Below, one piece after another: positions 49,901 to 63,516 of a stretch of 64,000 nt of DNA. A program made the position numbers and the translations under genes. This DNA is from Motacilla alba alba (Eukaryota; Chordata; Aves; Passeriformes; Motacillidae): assembly GCF_015832195.1 (NCBI RefSeq), contig NC_052017.1:74153801-74217800 (forward strand). The letters run 5' to 3'. Under the pieces are notes generated by a model. The model was not told the DNA's origin. It ran no database searches and worked only from the letters and a program-made list of their open reading frames with translations. The first letter of the stretch is position 1. Every line of letters begins with the position of its first letter.

Positions 49901-52900
49901 CAAAGATCATATTATATAAATCTCAATGCAGAACCTGACAATTTAAAGGAACCATTGTCATTGCCTGAATAATAAGTAATAGCCCATAAAGCCAAAATTC
50001 TGTTTCTTTTTTTTTCCTCCCTTATCAGAGAAATGCAATCTGAACATCTATCAGAACTAATTGCAACACACTCATATTACTAGCTGAAAGATCAGCTGCA
50101 AGCCTTAAGCAATACAATTCTACTCAACTAGCCATTAGCTTTTGTTTTTTATAGTTGTTTTAAATAATCAAGATTAGCTGGCAGCAGACACTATCACTGA
50201 CAACTGTTGAAAAGAAATCAAATTATGATAGATTCTTTAACTAATGAATTAATTAAAACTGACTTCAACGTAATATTGCCATGAGATCTGCCAGCCTGCA
50301 GAATGACTGTAAATTATAGATGCCATGAACACAAAACCAATAAATAAATCACACTAGAAAATCAAACTGAGGTAACTTTGCAATAACAAATTGGGGTTTG
50401 GGAAAGAAATAGTGAGAACTTTGCCAAATCTACTTTTGTGGAATATCTTAAAAGCACATAAATACATAAAAATCCTAAAAAAAAGAAAATAATCTACAGA
50501 CTGCTATGATTAGAGGGAATTTTTGCTGATGATAGGATAAAAAAATCATGTTAATGAAGTAACTCTCATTCTTCTAGATGCAGAAATAGTGGATACTGTT
50601 GTAGGTTTACATACATTGTGCATGCATGAGCTCTCCAGGTCCCAGGTTTCTGTATCTTTTGAACCTTCATGTTTCTTTTTAACTGAGAGTACAGAAGCCC
50701 TGCCATGAACAGAAAGATGTGGTGAATTCTGAAGGCAGGGGTAACAGGGAAGATGCCCAAGGTAGCGATCACTTTGATCACAGTTCACAGCTTCCTTCTG
50801 TCACACAAAAATTTTGAACAAAACCCAAACATTAATAATATGTTCGTTTCTGCAGAATTAAGGCATATGTGAGTTTCCAGGTATGGAATTTTTTAAAACT
50901 TTTAGGGGTTGGAGTATCCTTATTCAATGAAATCTATATGGCAGTTCTACAGTAACTGTCCAAAGATCACCAAAAGATCATTTTTCTTACTGAACCAATA
51001 ACAAAAAAAAGAATGAGTTTTGCATAGTATGTTGAATGAGAATAAACAAAAGAATTGCTGGAGTTAGATACCACTTTAATATCAAATGAGGAAGGCAAGG
51101 GCAAAAGTAGATCAGGGAATATCAAGGAACAAAGAGCCAAACATAGGCTGATACTGAAACTTCCATTACCCTTATTCCCCTTTGTTGCTACAACTAAAGC
51201 AGGGATGGGCTTTATTTTATGCTTTTGTGAAAGCAGTAGGGGCATATGCATTTCCAATATAGTAACAATTTGGATTTTATGGGTGAGGTATGACCCTGGC
51301 AGAGAAGATATACTTAAGGATTAGTAATAAATGCATAAATAAATAAATTATTACATTGATTAGTGAAATATATACTACTCAGTTGGAAGATTTAGGAAGA
51401 AGTTAAAATTTTCTTTCTTCCTCAGTAAAAAATGAAAATCACTAATAGTGAGGCAATAGGCAAGGAACTGGACATGAATTTCCCATTAAATACATCAGCA
51501 AATAAAAACAGATTGTTATACTTTACTTCACACAAATATAATTTACCGTTTTGTTGTCCACTAAGAAGAGAGATCTTCACAGAATATACACAGTTTCAGA
51601 GATCTGCAAAATACCTGAAGATCTGGCCACTTTTGCTTTGGATTATACTTTTCAATTTTGTCATTTCAATATTTGAATATTCTGCTATTTTCTTAATTTA
51701 TTCTACACTTTACAAGGTTCTTTAAAAATCTTATTTTCCAATTACTTCCTCTTCACTAAAGAGAGGCTACTTTCTTCCCATACATTTATTTTCTCCCAGA
51801 AAGCCTTTGGCACTTGCAAACCTCCATAAAACTCCAAACTGTCATTGAATATTGGCACAATTATATATGAATAGCTATTCAGCAAGGAATTTGGAGATGA
51901 AGAATACATTCTTATGACCACATTGATTAATAAAAATTTAGAGAAGCAAATCTCATTTGTATTTGAACAAATATTACCTTTCCTGCACTGTTTGATCAGT
52001 CCTCCTAACTAGGTGTCAAGCAGTTCATTTTCCCAGACTGACTTTAGGTTAAAGGCATTTTTTCATCCACTTATACAAAATTATGTCTGTAATCTTTACC
52101 TCTGCTTTTCTTAATTATATGAAGTAAACATATGGCTAGATGGAAAAAACCCAAACCAGCTGAGCCTGTACTGAAAGTCATATTTTACCTGACTGCACCA
52201 ATCAGTGGAATGTATTAACATGGATTCTTATAATAGGCAACACCTCACAAAAGGAATTATAAATGCTTGATCAAATGACATTGCTAAGGGCACCTTCAAA
52301 AGACACATTCATATGTTGACCCATGAAAGGTATATATGCAGTAATCTGAGGAAAAAAGGCACAGCTGGAAGTTATTTTGTAGAATTATGCTGTTAGCAAA
52401 GCATTTTGAAAGAGTTAACAGCTGACAGCTTTTACATCAGAACTTATATTAGGTCTTTTTATATTAAAAATGAAAAATATAGCCCTTACTTTCTTGCTTG
52501 CATAATTTTTGCGAACATTCTCAGATCTATCACATAAATAGTCTTGATATACGGGGTTCCATTTTTTAGGATATTTCTAGAAATCAGATCTAATTTCAAA
52601 TATACTACTTCAGGCCATCTAAATCCATTTCTTTATACACAAACAAAAACTCTTCATGCATTTTTTTCTGTTCAAGGTTATGCACACATTTTTCTGAAAT
52701 GTAATTTTGCTTCCCCCTAAGACAGGTGAATATAGAACAGTAGGTAGTTCCTAAATTCCCTCTTAATAAATTTTATTTATGCCATTACAACTATACAAGC
52801 ACAGATTGGAACTAAACTACAAATCCAGTATCATTCACTGAGGAGAAAATTTTTATCTGAAACAAAATCACAGATTTAAAGAAAAAGTCTGCTTTAATCT

Positions 52901-53499
52901 TTGGTTTATATTTCAAAACAATCAGAATTTTACAGAATTAGCATCAGATTAGAATTACACTTCAACTTCAAATGAATCTTTTCTCAATTGTTTGAAGGGT
53001 CATTCAGAAGGTTCTGTTCATGAAGAACCCAAAGAACTCTTGGTTTTGAGCTATTCTCAGGACTCCAGGAAATAAGTTTAATCAAAGACTTTGACACCAA
53101 AATCTTTCCAAATGACGATGCCTCAGGGTAAGTATAATTGCATATCTTCATTGAATTGCAAAATAAAAGTATTTAAAATTTAATCTCAGTGTGCCCTGGT
53201 GTAAGATGCCTTCCTTTTTAGATCCATCCATGATAAAATTGTTCCACTCTCTACACTTTTTTTGCAAATGTCTCAGTGGTGCCTAAAGTTTTTAGCTTTT
53301 ACATATTCTTCATGTATTTGTAGCTTTGTACACAGTTAAGTGCCTACGTGTAACTTCTAGTGCTTTTCCAGCTTTTTTCCCCACAGTGAATAGACACATA
53401 TTGGAGCATTCCTAAAATTTAGTTTAATCTTGTTAGTTCACCAAGGACTTTTTATTTTGCACCATGTAATCATAGATATAATACAGGTAAGGTAAGAGA
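46971..53499. other. AT-rich DNA, no gene seen
   Basis: About 6.5 kb without a recognised gene. It contains an A16 run at 47619-47634 and (TTTG)4 at 48567-48582. Open frames at 50546-50788 (minus), 51055-51324 and 51432-51725 (plus) show no known motif. Confidence 0.5.
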
Positions 53500-53745
53500 T
53501 TGAACAGAGAGCTCCAATAGGCCAGAACCCAGGGGAGAAGTTATTTAACCAACTGCTCCTCTTACTAGACAATATTGGATAGATATTCTAATTGCCCAAT
53601 CTTTTAAAATTGTACTAATATGATTTGGAGTGTGGTTTTTGTCATATTGTGTACCTGAAGGCTTTCAAATAAAGGATTGCTTTTATATTATCACTCTAAC
53701 ATATTTTGGAAATTTTGTGCTCTAATTCCATTTCCAGGCATCATC
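53500..53745 (+). mobile_element. Diverged LTR 3' part, related to 46530
   Basis: The block 'tgtacctgaaggctttcaaa' with AATAAA at 53668-53673, 'ggattgcttttatattatca' and 'ccatttccaggcatcatc' parallels the end of the LTR at 46530-46970. Upstream similarity ('ctaattgcccaatcttttaa') is weak. It is probably an older copy of a related family. Confidence 0.45.
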
Positions 53746-56700
53746 GGCTTGTACTTACACTATGGTGTCACTGCTTACCAAGTCACTTACCTTCCCTAGA
53801 GCATTTCCTTTCCCTGAAAACAGTTAATTAATCCAAATTTGTGCCCCCTCCTGAGTTTTCAGGCTGGGCTAGAAGACAGCAGTTGAGTCTGGGCAGCACG
53901 AGTCTGTCTACTACCTATGTCCAGATGTTGTGCCCCTTTAAAAAAAAAAAAAATAGGAGAAAATGCCCTGGGAGAATTAAATGAACAAATACAACCCCAG
54001 CCACACTTACAAGACTTTCATGCAGGTTTGTGCTAGGCCTTTGCAGTACTCATTAGATAGAATAATTAACTTTATTTCATAATCTTAACATTCAGCAAGG
54101 ATATCTTGAGTAACTAACAGAAGGATACAGACTCCAGTGAAAATCATTGCTAACTAATACAGAGCAATCTGAATTATCTCACTGAGTTAAACATCTCTAT
54201 CAAATATCCCCCAGAGAGCACCCAAAAGTTTTTCTTCTTTTCAAATATCTATGAAGTTAATCAATATAATATGCATTTTAATGCAATCCGTTGACTTAAC
54301 TATTTTTCTTTCTCCTAATTCTTTAATATTATTTTAAGCATCTGAATCTCAGTTATTCCATCTGTCCCAATATGTACAATTTGTGTGTAAAAACAGATTT
54401 ATACCTAAAGATCACATGATATCCCATAACCATATCCTAGGTCAAATGTGATATTTCTCATCCCCATTACAGCAAATAAGGATCAATAAAAGAAGGCAAT
54501 ACCAGTTTATGAAAAAAGCCTGTCCTTCCACAAAGACATTATGTTCAAAGTCATGACAATCACATTAAATGCATCATGGAAAATGGGACGAAGACCTCAA
54601 GATAGGTAAAATGCATTTCTTTCTCATTGGGCAGATGGGAATAATGCTGGTTCTATTCACAATAAATTTTAGACCTTTTAAATAGAATAGTTAATATATT
54701 GAAAGATGTAATATTGGCAATATATATATTGGGTATTTGGAACAAAGCTTCGTATTTTAGGAAAGCAATAAAGAAAAGATTGCCACTGTTATTCATGGAT
54801 ATGCTTAAATTAAGTGGTTCTGGGCTGTCATGTAAGAATTGAGTCATAGATTCTTCACATTTTCAGCTTTTTATTGAAAAATCATCAAATAGTCCTGCTT
54901 TTTCATCAGAAAAACAGAAAAGAGAGCAAATCTTCTTCAAATATCTTCCTATGAATTGTGACTGTAAACCCAAGGCAGGCAGTCCCACATGTACATAGGG
55001 AGATATCAAGGAGTTCTGAGGCAGCTGTGAGCATCCTCTGCCCACTTTTCCTCCCTGATAATACTCTTCAGCCAGAACTACCTATAAATTTCCTCTGCCA
55101 CAGGAATTGTCCCAAACTAGCCCTTTTTAAATGAAATTAATTCTGTAAAAATTCTCTCTGTAATTTCTAAGGATCATTACATTCTTTCACTGTAATAATA
55201 ATGAAGCCATACCATATATCCCAGAAATGCCTCTGGCTTGAAGATATGGGGACAGGTAACAAGAGTAATCCCAAAATATACATGACCTTAAAAGAAAGAC
55301 AACTCAGTCCATTCACAAATCCTTATACTGTACCCATCCAATAACAGTCATACAGAAATTTCAACAGTAATTCACTATGTAGTCATTAAACGGGGTTTTT
55401 GGCCTTTTCTATTCCAAGGGAGTCATGAGATTTGCTCTTATATGTATTCTATCTGATTCTTCAAGATATGAACCTTGAGGAAAAAGTATCATGTATCTAA
55501 TTAGAACCCACAGGAATATGCTTATTTTAATTGCTATAGCCTTATTACTAAAAATAAGTACAGAGCAAATTTTAAAAAGGTTTTAATTTTAGTTAAATTA
55601 CACTTTCAGAACTGGCATGGTACACTTATAGATATCTGCAGATTTGCTTCACTTTTATTTATGTAGGCAAGAAATACTATTTTCTGTTTTCATGAAGGCA
55701 TAGTTCCTACTTGTATGACATATATCATATACTTGGAAATTGTATTAGATTCCTGAATTGTTTTCTTAGTTTTGAGGTGGACCCTGAAATGTTTGACATA
55801 ACAATCAAATAGGGAAAATATAAAATAAAGAAACATGTTTTTGACTGTTGTTTGATACTGATGCATCTATAGGCTGCCTGGAAGCTTATATATCTGCATC
55901 ATGTGTGTCTGAGAAATGCTGTGTAAGAATTATTAGTGGTACAGAAGCTGTATTGAAATGGCACTGGTAGCAATATCTACATAGTGGAGTCTGTGTAGTA
56001 CATGTAGCAGTGTGTTTCTGTAGGTATTTAACCCTGTGAGCAAGGCTCAGAGAAATATTCAGTTCAAAGACAATCCTAGCTGACAAAATATTCCCTCTTT
56101 CCCTCCCTTGAAAACCAGCTGCTGTCATTCGTAGAAGCATCAGCTGGAGCTGTAAACTGTCATCATATTTGGAACATAAAATACTTTGGAGTCTGATTCC
56201 TGGTTACCTGTTAGCTCCTTTTCATTCCTAACCTACAAGATTCTCTAAGCTTTTGGCAGCCAAACCCAAGCATTCTCACACACAAGCTCTTCTTTTAGCT
56301 GCCCTTCTGAAATTCTTTTCTTTCCCCAACTGTCTTTTTTGCTGATATTTAGTCACAAAACTTACCTAGCTCCTACTCAGAATGGCAGTCTGTTTATATG
56401 ATGTGAGGGGAATGGGCACTCCATTTTTGATGTAATGCAGTCAGAATATGCTTTTATCCATTACCCAACTTTTCCCTCATTATTGATAATACTGCTTGCG
56501 TTTTTCATCGTTGCTAACAGGAAACAGTGTTTGGACTACAGTGTTTTCACAGTGGTTTCCACATTTCTTTCTTAAGTAATAACAGAAATTGACATGTTGA
56601 ATATTAGGAATTTTTTTCCGTGTACTTTAAAAAGTACTTTAAAGTGTACCCATCAAAACTGAATTCCACCTATTATTTGGTATAGCCAGTCACAAGATAC

Positions 56701-58889
56701 CTTTCTATAAGATTTTATTCCAGCTTTTAATTTCTATCACTTGTGAATATATTCAACTTCTAAATACCCTTTACTATACATGGCTACTTTACATCTTTGT
56801 GGAAAGGGACTAGGTGTTCTTACCATCTTTTTCACCTGTCTTTCATTATGTATAAATCCATAAGAAAACGTACCCTCCTATGTAAAAGAGGCATAAGCAT
56901 AAGCACATAGCATAAGAGACATACTCAAAAAATTGTTATTTTAAAAGAATCTTATCAGTATCTAATTAACTTCCAATTACAATGGTAGTTTTGGGATTCA
57001 CAATTTTCTGACTCTTCCCAAATCTATGATTACATATTGGGTCAAAGAGCTGTATTCTTTATTGAAACTTCTAACTATTTATCCTGTGTAGAAATCAATC
57101 AGTTCTGGCCCGTTTACCTACTCTTACTGGTTTAAAATATTAATGCTTTTCTCTAAAATCTTCTTCTTAAATTCCCATATGATATCTTTCTCCATTAAAT
57201 TTCCTTCTTTTTCACGGTAATTGGCTTGTAACTCATTTGTACTGAAATCCAAAACTGTAATAATGGCAAAAGTTATGCTGGAATCAGAAGCCAGATTGGC
57301 ATTTACAGAACCAAAATTGCTTCAAATATGAATGAAAAGTCCACAATGTAACACTAACTTTTAAAACACATTATATTAAAAAAATATTGCATGGAAAGTT
57401 TCTAATTCAATCATTAAAAAGTTCAGAAATGCTAATTAATTCCTACTGCATGCACATTTTCCTGTGGCAGTCATTACCTGATATGTGACAGTTTGTGTTT
57501 GGCTTTTTTTAAAGGCTTCTGTCTTGTTCAGTTTTTTTCTATCTTCCACAATCATTGTCCATCCTTAAGTCTTCTTTGAAGTATTTCACTGAGCACAAAA
57601 AAAAAACAAAAAAAAAAAAACTTCTAAATATTTGCATAATTTTATTACTAAACCTTGAGAATTCTTCATTTACAATCTATCTACTTTCACATAAACCTAG
57701 AAGATAAAGTTATATTATTAACTATTTGTATTCCTTGAAAGATGCGTAGGGTGACAAAACATTTTAAAACTCCTAAGTAGCAAGAGGGAATCCAAAGAAA
57801 ACAGGAGTAAATTATTCAATGGTAACAGAAATCTGATTATAAGTTGTCTGAAAGTAAAATGTGAAGCACTCAGTATGTCTTTTCTTTTTCCTTTTATTTT
57901 AGTTTTCAAAAAAAAAAAAAATTACATGAATAAAAATTAACATCATCAGAACAGCTGAAGGACTTCTTCCCCTGATGACCACATGAAGTTTCACCTTGCC
58001 TGGATAAAGGATGGGTGGTGACTTCTCAGTGAATTAATGATTCCAGCCTTTCTTTTTTTCCCCCATGTGCAAACTTCTTGAAAGAAAATAAATAAAACAG
58101 AAGCAATAGAGCTTAGATGCATGGATGTGCCTTCTAAAGATTCACAAAATGGATTTACACCAGAGATGAACAGTCAGCTGAAAGGAGTTCATCTGAAGAG
58201 ATAGCTGCTCATTGTATTTGTACCACTCAATAACTAGTTCTCCAGAATTACTCTAAGCTCTTTCAAACTTCTTAACGGCAAAGAATCAGCAGGAGAAGTC
58301 AAGAGTCCAAAGGAAATGATGGACTTGAGTTCATCTCCATTTTAGAAATACGTAAATTTCAGGAGAGATAATTTCATGGTATATCATAAACAAGTGTCTC
58401 AGAGACAGAAAGAAAAGGGTGCAGACTCTTGACAATGTGGACTATGGCTCCTAATGGGACAGTACAGGACTGGAAAGATCTGTGCAAAGGCTGGAACAAA
58501 AGGGCATGACCAATAGGCTTGCAATGAACAGCTTTTTACTTAAAAATCTTCTAAAATCAAATATTCTATTTTGGGAAACTGTGATAAGAAGCCTGTCCCT
58601 GGAATAATAAGCTTCATCCATGGGTAAAGGAAATATATTTAGAAGTGTTCTCTATTACATCAGTCTCTTATTTGTGCCTGAATCTAAATCACAGACATTC
58701 AGGAGAGATGATTGACATAACTGAAAGGAACAAACGAGAAAGAACATAAACCACACTATTAAAAGAATGGTGTATAGACTGTTTACATAAAGTAAATTTT
58801 CTCTGATCAGCTGGAAACCATGAAAACTTCCAAAAATTACTTTGTAAACCTATGAGACTCTCTCACAGCTGTTATCAGTTAAGCTTTAG
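53746..58889. other. AT-rich DNA, no gene seen
   Basis: About 5.1 kb with no recognised gene. It includes A-runs near 53940-53953, 57598-57620 and 57909-57921, and a small repeated GTACTTTAAA motif at 56622-56644. Confidence 0.55.
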
Positions 58890-59060
58890 AACCAACAAGG
58901 AGTAAGCCCAGAAGACAAATATTTACAGGAGAAAGAGAAAAGGACACAAGGAACTATAAACCAGGCAGCTTAACAAAATTAATTACTGGAAAAGTACTAT
59001 AGAATAACTCTTGGTGGTTTGGGAAGAAATAGGTGCAGTGTATTTCAAATACAAGAAACA
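58890..59060 (+). mobile_element. Very old LINE (CR1-like) reverse-transcriptase fragment
   Basis: Around 58949 a plus-strand frame reads RNYKPGSLTKLITGKVL before a stop. This resembles the conserved N-terminal reverse-transcriptase block of CR1-type LINEs (N-Y-R-P-x-S-L-T ... P-G-K). The surroundings are too diverged to define ends. It is a short match and could be coincidence. Confidence 0.35.
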
Positions 59061-62000
59061 CTTCTATCCTATCCTATAAGAATCTCTCAAGGATAAAGGG
59101 GTGGTACATTTTAAATGAAAATACTTACATTGCTGAACAAAATTAAGTGTAGAAACACTCAAAATTCTGATAATCTTTCTTAACTTGTATGGTTGTATCA
59201 GGCAAGGTTTTGCCAGCATAGGTCTCTGGTATTCAATGTACTAATGAAAAGGAGAAAGGAACAGAAAATATTTACATTTACAGATGGAAATTCCTAAATT
59301 TGAAAAAAAGGATCAAAATGGAGCACTCTTTGTTTAAAATAAGATGCAACTATATGTAGCTAAGAGGAAATAATGATCATTATTTAGCAATGCTGTGAGG
59401 TAGATGGCTAGGGTTTTTAACAAAAAAAAAGAAAGAGGATCAGAGTTTGAAATTAATTACTCAAACTCATCATGAATCAAGATATAGAATTAAATATTAC
59501 AACACATAAAATACAGCATTATAGAACAAGTTATCTGAACAACCATCTTTCAAGAAATTTATGTAAAGTTCAGAGGACAAATAACTGGCTACGTTAAAGT
59601 CTATTCCAAAGTTTTTAATCTTTAATTATCTCAATTTTAATGGTGGAAGTTTAAAAACCAGGATTCCTTGAGAAGGAATGGGAAAGTCATCAGAATGTCA
59701 GATGAGAATCCCACTCCCTTAGAGAAGCTTTAAAGGATCATCCTAAGAGCAGTGTTGGTCAAATAAATTATCTCCTGAAACCTATCATCTCCTCCCAAAG
59801 TTAATGATGCACCTTAGTTTCAAAAAAGGTTTTCAGACTGCTTCATGTAAAAAGGAACTAATTTTCAAAATTCAGCTGGGATATAGGATATGAGATCAGA
59901 GTGTCTGCAAATTTATAAAAAGATAAAATGATAACTTTTTCATAGCACCTGAAAAAAAACCCAACAAAAACCAAAAAAACAAACTCACACACCACAAAAA
60001 CATCTTCCAGAGAGAATCAGTTTCCCATTTTCCAGTTTGCAGAAGGACTTATTTCCCTAGAGAATAAAGTTCAGCAAAAATCTAGCTTAACACATGCAAG
60101 ATATTTTTTTCTAGGGGAAAAAGATATATAACCTTAATGGTTAGGTATTGGTCTGACAGGTCCTTGTAAACATGCCATTTTGGGAGCCATCACCTTGCTC
60201 TACTTGCATAATGCTCAGACTACCAGATTAATCTCTGATGTAAGATTGAGAAAACTTAATAATATTGGGTGTCCAAGACTTGCAGACTGGATGAATAAGA
60301 GAAGGAAAATTAAATGTCAATATTTGTTCATTAAATTATTATGAGAAATTTCTGTGGTACTCTTTCACAGTACCTGGTAGCTATTAAGGAACCTTTTAAT
60401 CAGGCTTAAATGCAGCATATTAAATAATTTCTAATTTTTTTTTCAAAATACTTCTCTATGCTTCACTAAAGAGTTAAATAAAATAAAGGAAGATGTATGC
60501 AATAGTGTCTGTGATTCATTTGCCCTGTTATTCTGTCTGTAGGTAATTTGAATAAAAGAAGGCATTAAGAAGGTCATTTAAACTATACCTGATCTTATCT
60601 CATTCTTATTTTCACTGTTATATTATGTAGCAAAATAGATTTTCCTAGGCAAATTTGCTAACCCCAGACATGGTTTCTGAAGTATTTATTTCTCTAAGCA
60701 AACTGCAGAAATATTTTTGAACATTCTTCCACAGTGTTGAAGTTTCTAAAGACAGAACTCAATAGTTCCTAATTGTACATTTCAGACAATGATATTTTAT
60801 AAACATCTATCTCCATTTTATAAGAGTTAAAACCTACATATCTTGAAAGAACTGAGGTATTTGTGTTAATGTGGGAGACCAAATGATACTTATGAATTAT
60901 CATTGATCTTTTTAAATCAATATGATGTTGGTTTTGTTTTTCTTTTCAAAATCAAGACTATTCATTTTAATTATTCAGAAAAGTGAAATATTGTTATGAT
61001 TAATAACATTTCATTGTTTTTTTTTTCACTATCCAAAATCTGTTCTAAGAACTTATTCTTAACAACTATAGGGCTTCTTTCAATTCATATTGAATTATCA
61101 GGCTTCCTTTCACTGAATGAAAAGCGAGACTAAATAGATTATGCCAATAGATAGAATATGCCAGTTACTACATTTATTATATTCTTGATTCTTTCATTTC
61201 TCAGCACTTATTTTTTGAGTTAGAATAGTTGAGTCACAGATACAATTTTTCCCTCCAAACTGGGAAAACTCCATCCAGTATAAAATAAAATAAATATTCC
61301 TAGTTCTTGTCAAAATAAACAGAAGGGATGTTCTGATACCTCTTCTGATTTTGAATTACTACTGCTAAGATTAAGATTTGCAAAGTTCTTCCACACAGAA
61401 GCTTAATAAAATCTTTCTATGGTGTTAATTTTTCAAAGCAAATAAATCTTGTGGACCAAAAAAATTGTTTGTTCCCAATTATATTAACACAAATCTTTGA
61501 CTAATTTTAAGTTGCCAGACCATGAAATGGCACACTTTGGACTTCTTTTGGAAGTCATTCTTTTCACAAAGAAGGTGAGTTCTTAAAGTAATAATGACTG
61601 CAATGACAATTTGCAGCTGTGAAAGAGATCTAAAGGTAGAGTGCTTCAAAATTGATTACACACTTCATTCAAACCATCCTAAACCTTCCTCTAGATTTCT
61701 ACAATGATCTACAATTTTCAGCATTGTTTGTCTCCAGGCTCTCAAATACCTGGCATAACTTACAACTTGCTCACTTAATTTCTAATTCTTCGAACTCTTT
61801 TTATACATGCTGATATTTTTTTCTGAAGATTTTCTTATCTGGCCTTTTATTATACACTCTATGGCATGTCAATCCAAATTTTACCTGATGAGAGTTCAGG
61901 TTAACCTTGACCATGAATCTGATGTTGTACACCTGAACTGTGGGAAACACAAAAAAAACCCTGGGGAAATTCGAGGAGTAAGAAAAATAAAGAAAAGAGT

Positions 62001-63004
62001 TCTTTTTAATCTACTGAAAACATTGAAAGATTTTAAAATAATATATACATACTGAGAGTTAAGAAGCATAGAATTCAGAGTTTCCCTTAGAGCCTGAGAC
62101 TCAATTTACATCATGTTTTATCTTGTTTTTAAAGGTGATTTGGAAAAAAAAATTCCTTTAAGTACACTGTTGTTTCTCAACTCAGAGGGTACCACGAGCC
62201 ACTGGAAAGTACATAGCAATTTCTGGTGCAAACATTTTTATAATTTCTACACTCTGAATTTCTCATTTCTGGTCACAATATGAAATGAAATACTCTTGAA
62301 AAAAAAAGGGGGGGGGGTAATTTCTTATATGTACTAAGGCTTTCCGAAAGCCATTCCAACCATTATTCATCAGTGATAAGCGTATCTTCCCTGTCAAAAC
62401 AGCACCTAAATGTGTCATTATTCATTTATATCCTGTGAATCAAGAATAGAAGTGTTTCAGATTATAGCTCTTAGTGTGGGCTACCCAGGGTTATTTAGAA
62501 ATACTCTAACTAAAGTTAGCATAGCTGATTTTTTGTACATCTCTAAACACAGATAGATATACAGAGAAAATTAAAGACTCCTCTTTTATATATCTAAGGA
62601 GACTCTTCTTTCTTTTTTTTTTTTTTTACCTTGCATGCTGTCTTTTTGAATTTTAAGGCAGTAACTAAAAAGGTTGCTTGGTAATGATAAAGCATATTTT
62701 AATTTCATGCAACTCAAGTCCTAAAGAGAATTCTGACAAGAAATATTCATTTGGATTTTTATTTTATCACTCAAGAACTTAAGAAAACAGTGCTATGGTC
62801 TACACAGTAGAGAGAACCTACGTGCATGGGATAGAGCAATATTTTACACAGATACATTAAAATAAGTGTAAATTGTGTATTTCAGAAAAATAGCAACAGA
62901 GCGAAACAAGAAATGTGGAACATCACAGGACAGTCCTGGAGGTTCACACTTCACAGCCACCAAGATGATTTGAGGCTGCAATATGGGACACAAAAGTATT
63001 GATT
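59061..63004. other. AT-rich DNA, no gene seen
   Basis: No recognised gene. It contains an A/C-rich tract at about 59950-60000, an A9G10 run at 62299-62317 and a T15 run at 62613-62627. Confidence 0.55.
62299..62317. repeat. A9G10 homopolymer junction
   Basis: Nine A are followed by ten G. Such runs are unusual in this AT-rich context and prone to length error in sequencing. Confidence 0.95.
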
Positions 63005-63390
63005 AGGAGAGCTTTGGGTTTTGCTCAGCTCAAAGAAGAAAAGGCTAAAGGACGATCTTACTGTTGTCTTCAACATCAGTGTATGCAGAGAAGTTGGCAT
63101 TAACATTTTCCTGGCAATACACAATTTTACCCTTGGCAAAAGAAGGACAATGGGTAAAGCTGTAATGACTGATATCCCAGTGGGATGTTCGAAAAGGTGA
63201 TTGACAATGTCTGTCAAACACCAGAACAGGTTACTCAGGGAGATCTGAAGAAATCTGAGCCACCTGACTGAACTAAAAAAGCCGTATCCAGCATCAAAGT
63301 CAACCTTATTCTGATCAGTGTGTCTGACTAGGTGATTTAGGGAGATACCTTCCAATTTCACCTACTCTCTAATTCTAGTCTATAATACAC
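63005..63390 (+). mobile_element. Old, diverged CR1 LINE 3' end
   Basis: 'tgctcagctcaaagaagaaa' with 'aggctaaaggacgatcttac' corresponds to the CR1 block usually read as 'cagcctggagaagagg'. 'cagaacaggttactcaggga' matches the block before the final helix. The terminus 'ataccttccaatttcacc' followed by TCTCTAATTCTAG resembles the CR1 3' end. The long minus-strand open frame 62951-63361 is an antisense shadow of this element and not a gene. Confidence 0.55.
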
Positions 63391-63516
63391 ACATCTCTTT
63401 TTCCACTCCCTGCATTCCTTACTCAAATTTTCTGAATATTATTCCCACATCTTTCCGCTTTCTCACAGAAACCCCAGACATGAAGCCACAGCACTAATTG
63501 TATCAAAATGGCCAAA
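63391..63516. other. Short spacer, nothing seen
   Basis: About 125 bp of AT-rich sequence lie between the old CR1 and the LTR at the window edge. Confidence 0.5.

Noticed and set aside
62951..63361. 136-codon minus-strand open frame
   Set aside because: It is antisense to an old CR1 3' end on the plus strand and has no domain of its own.
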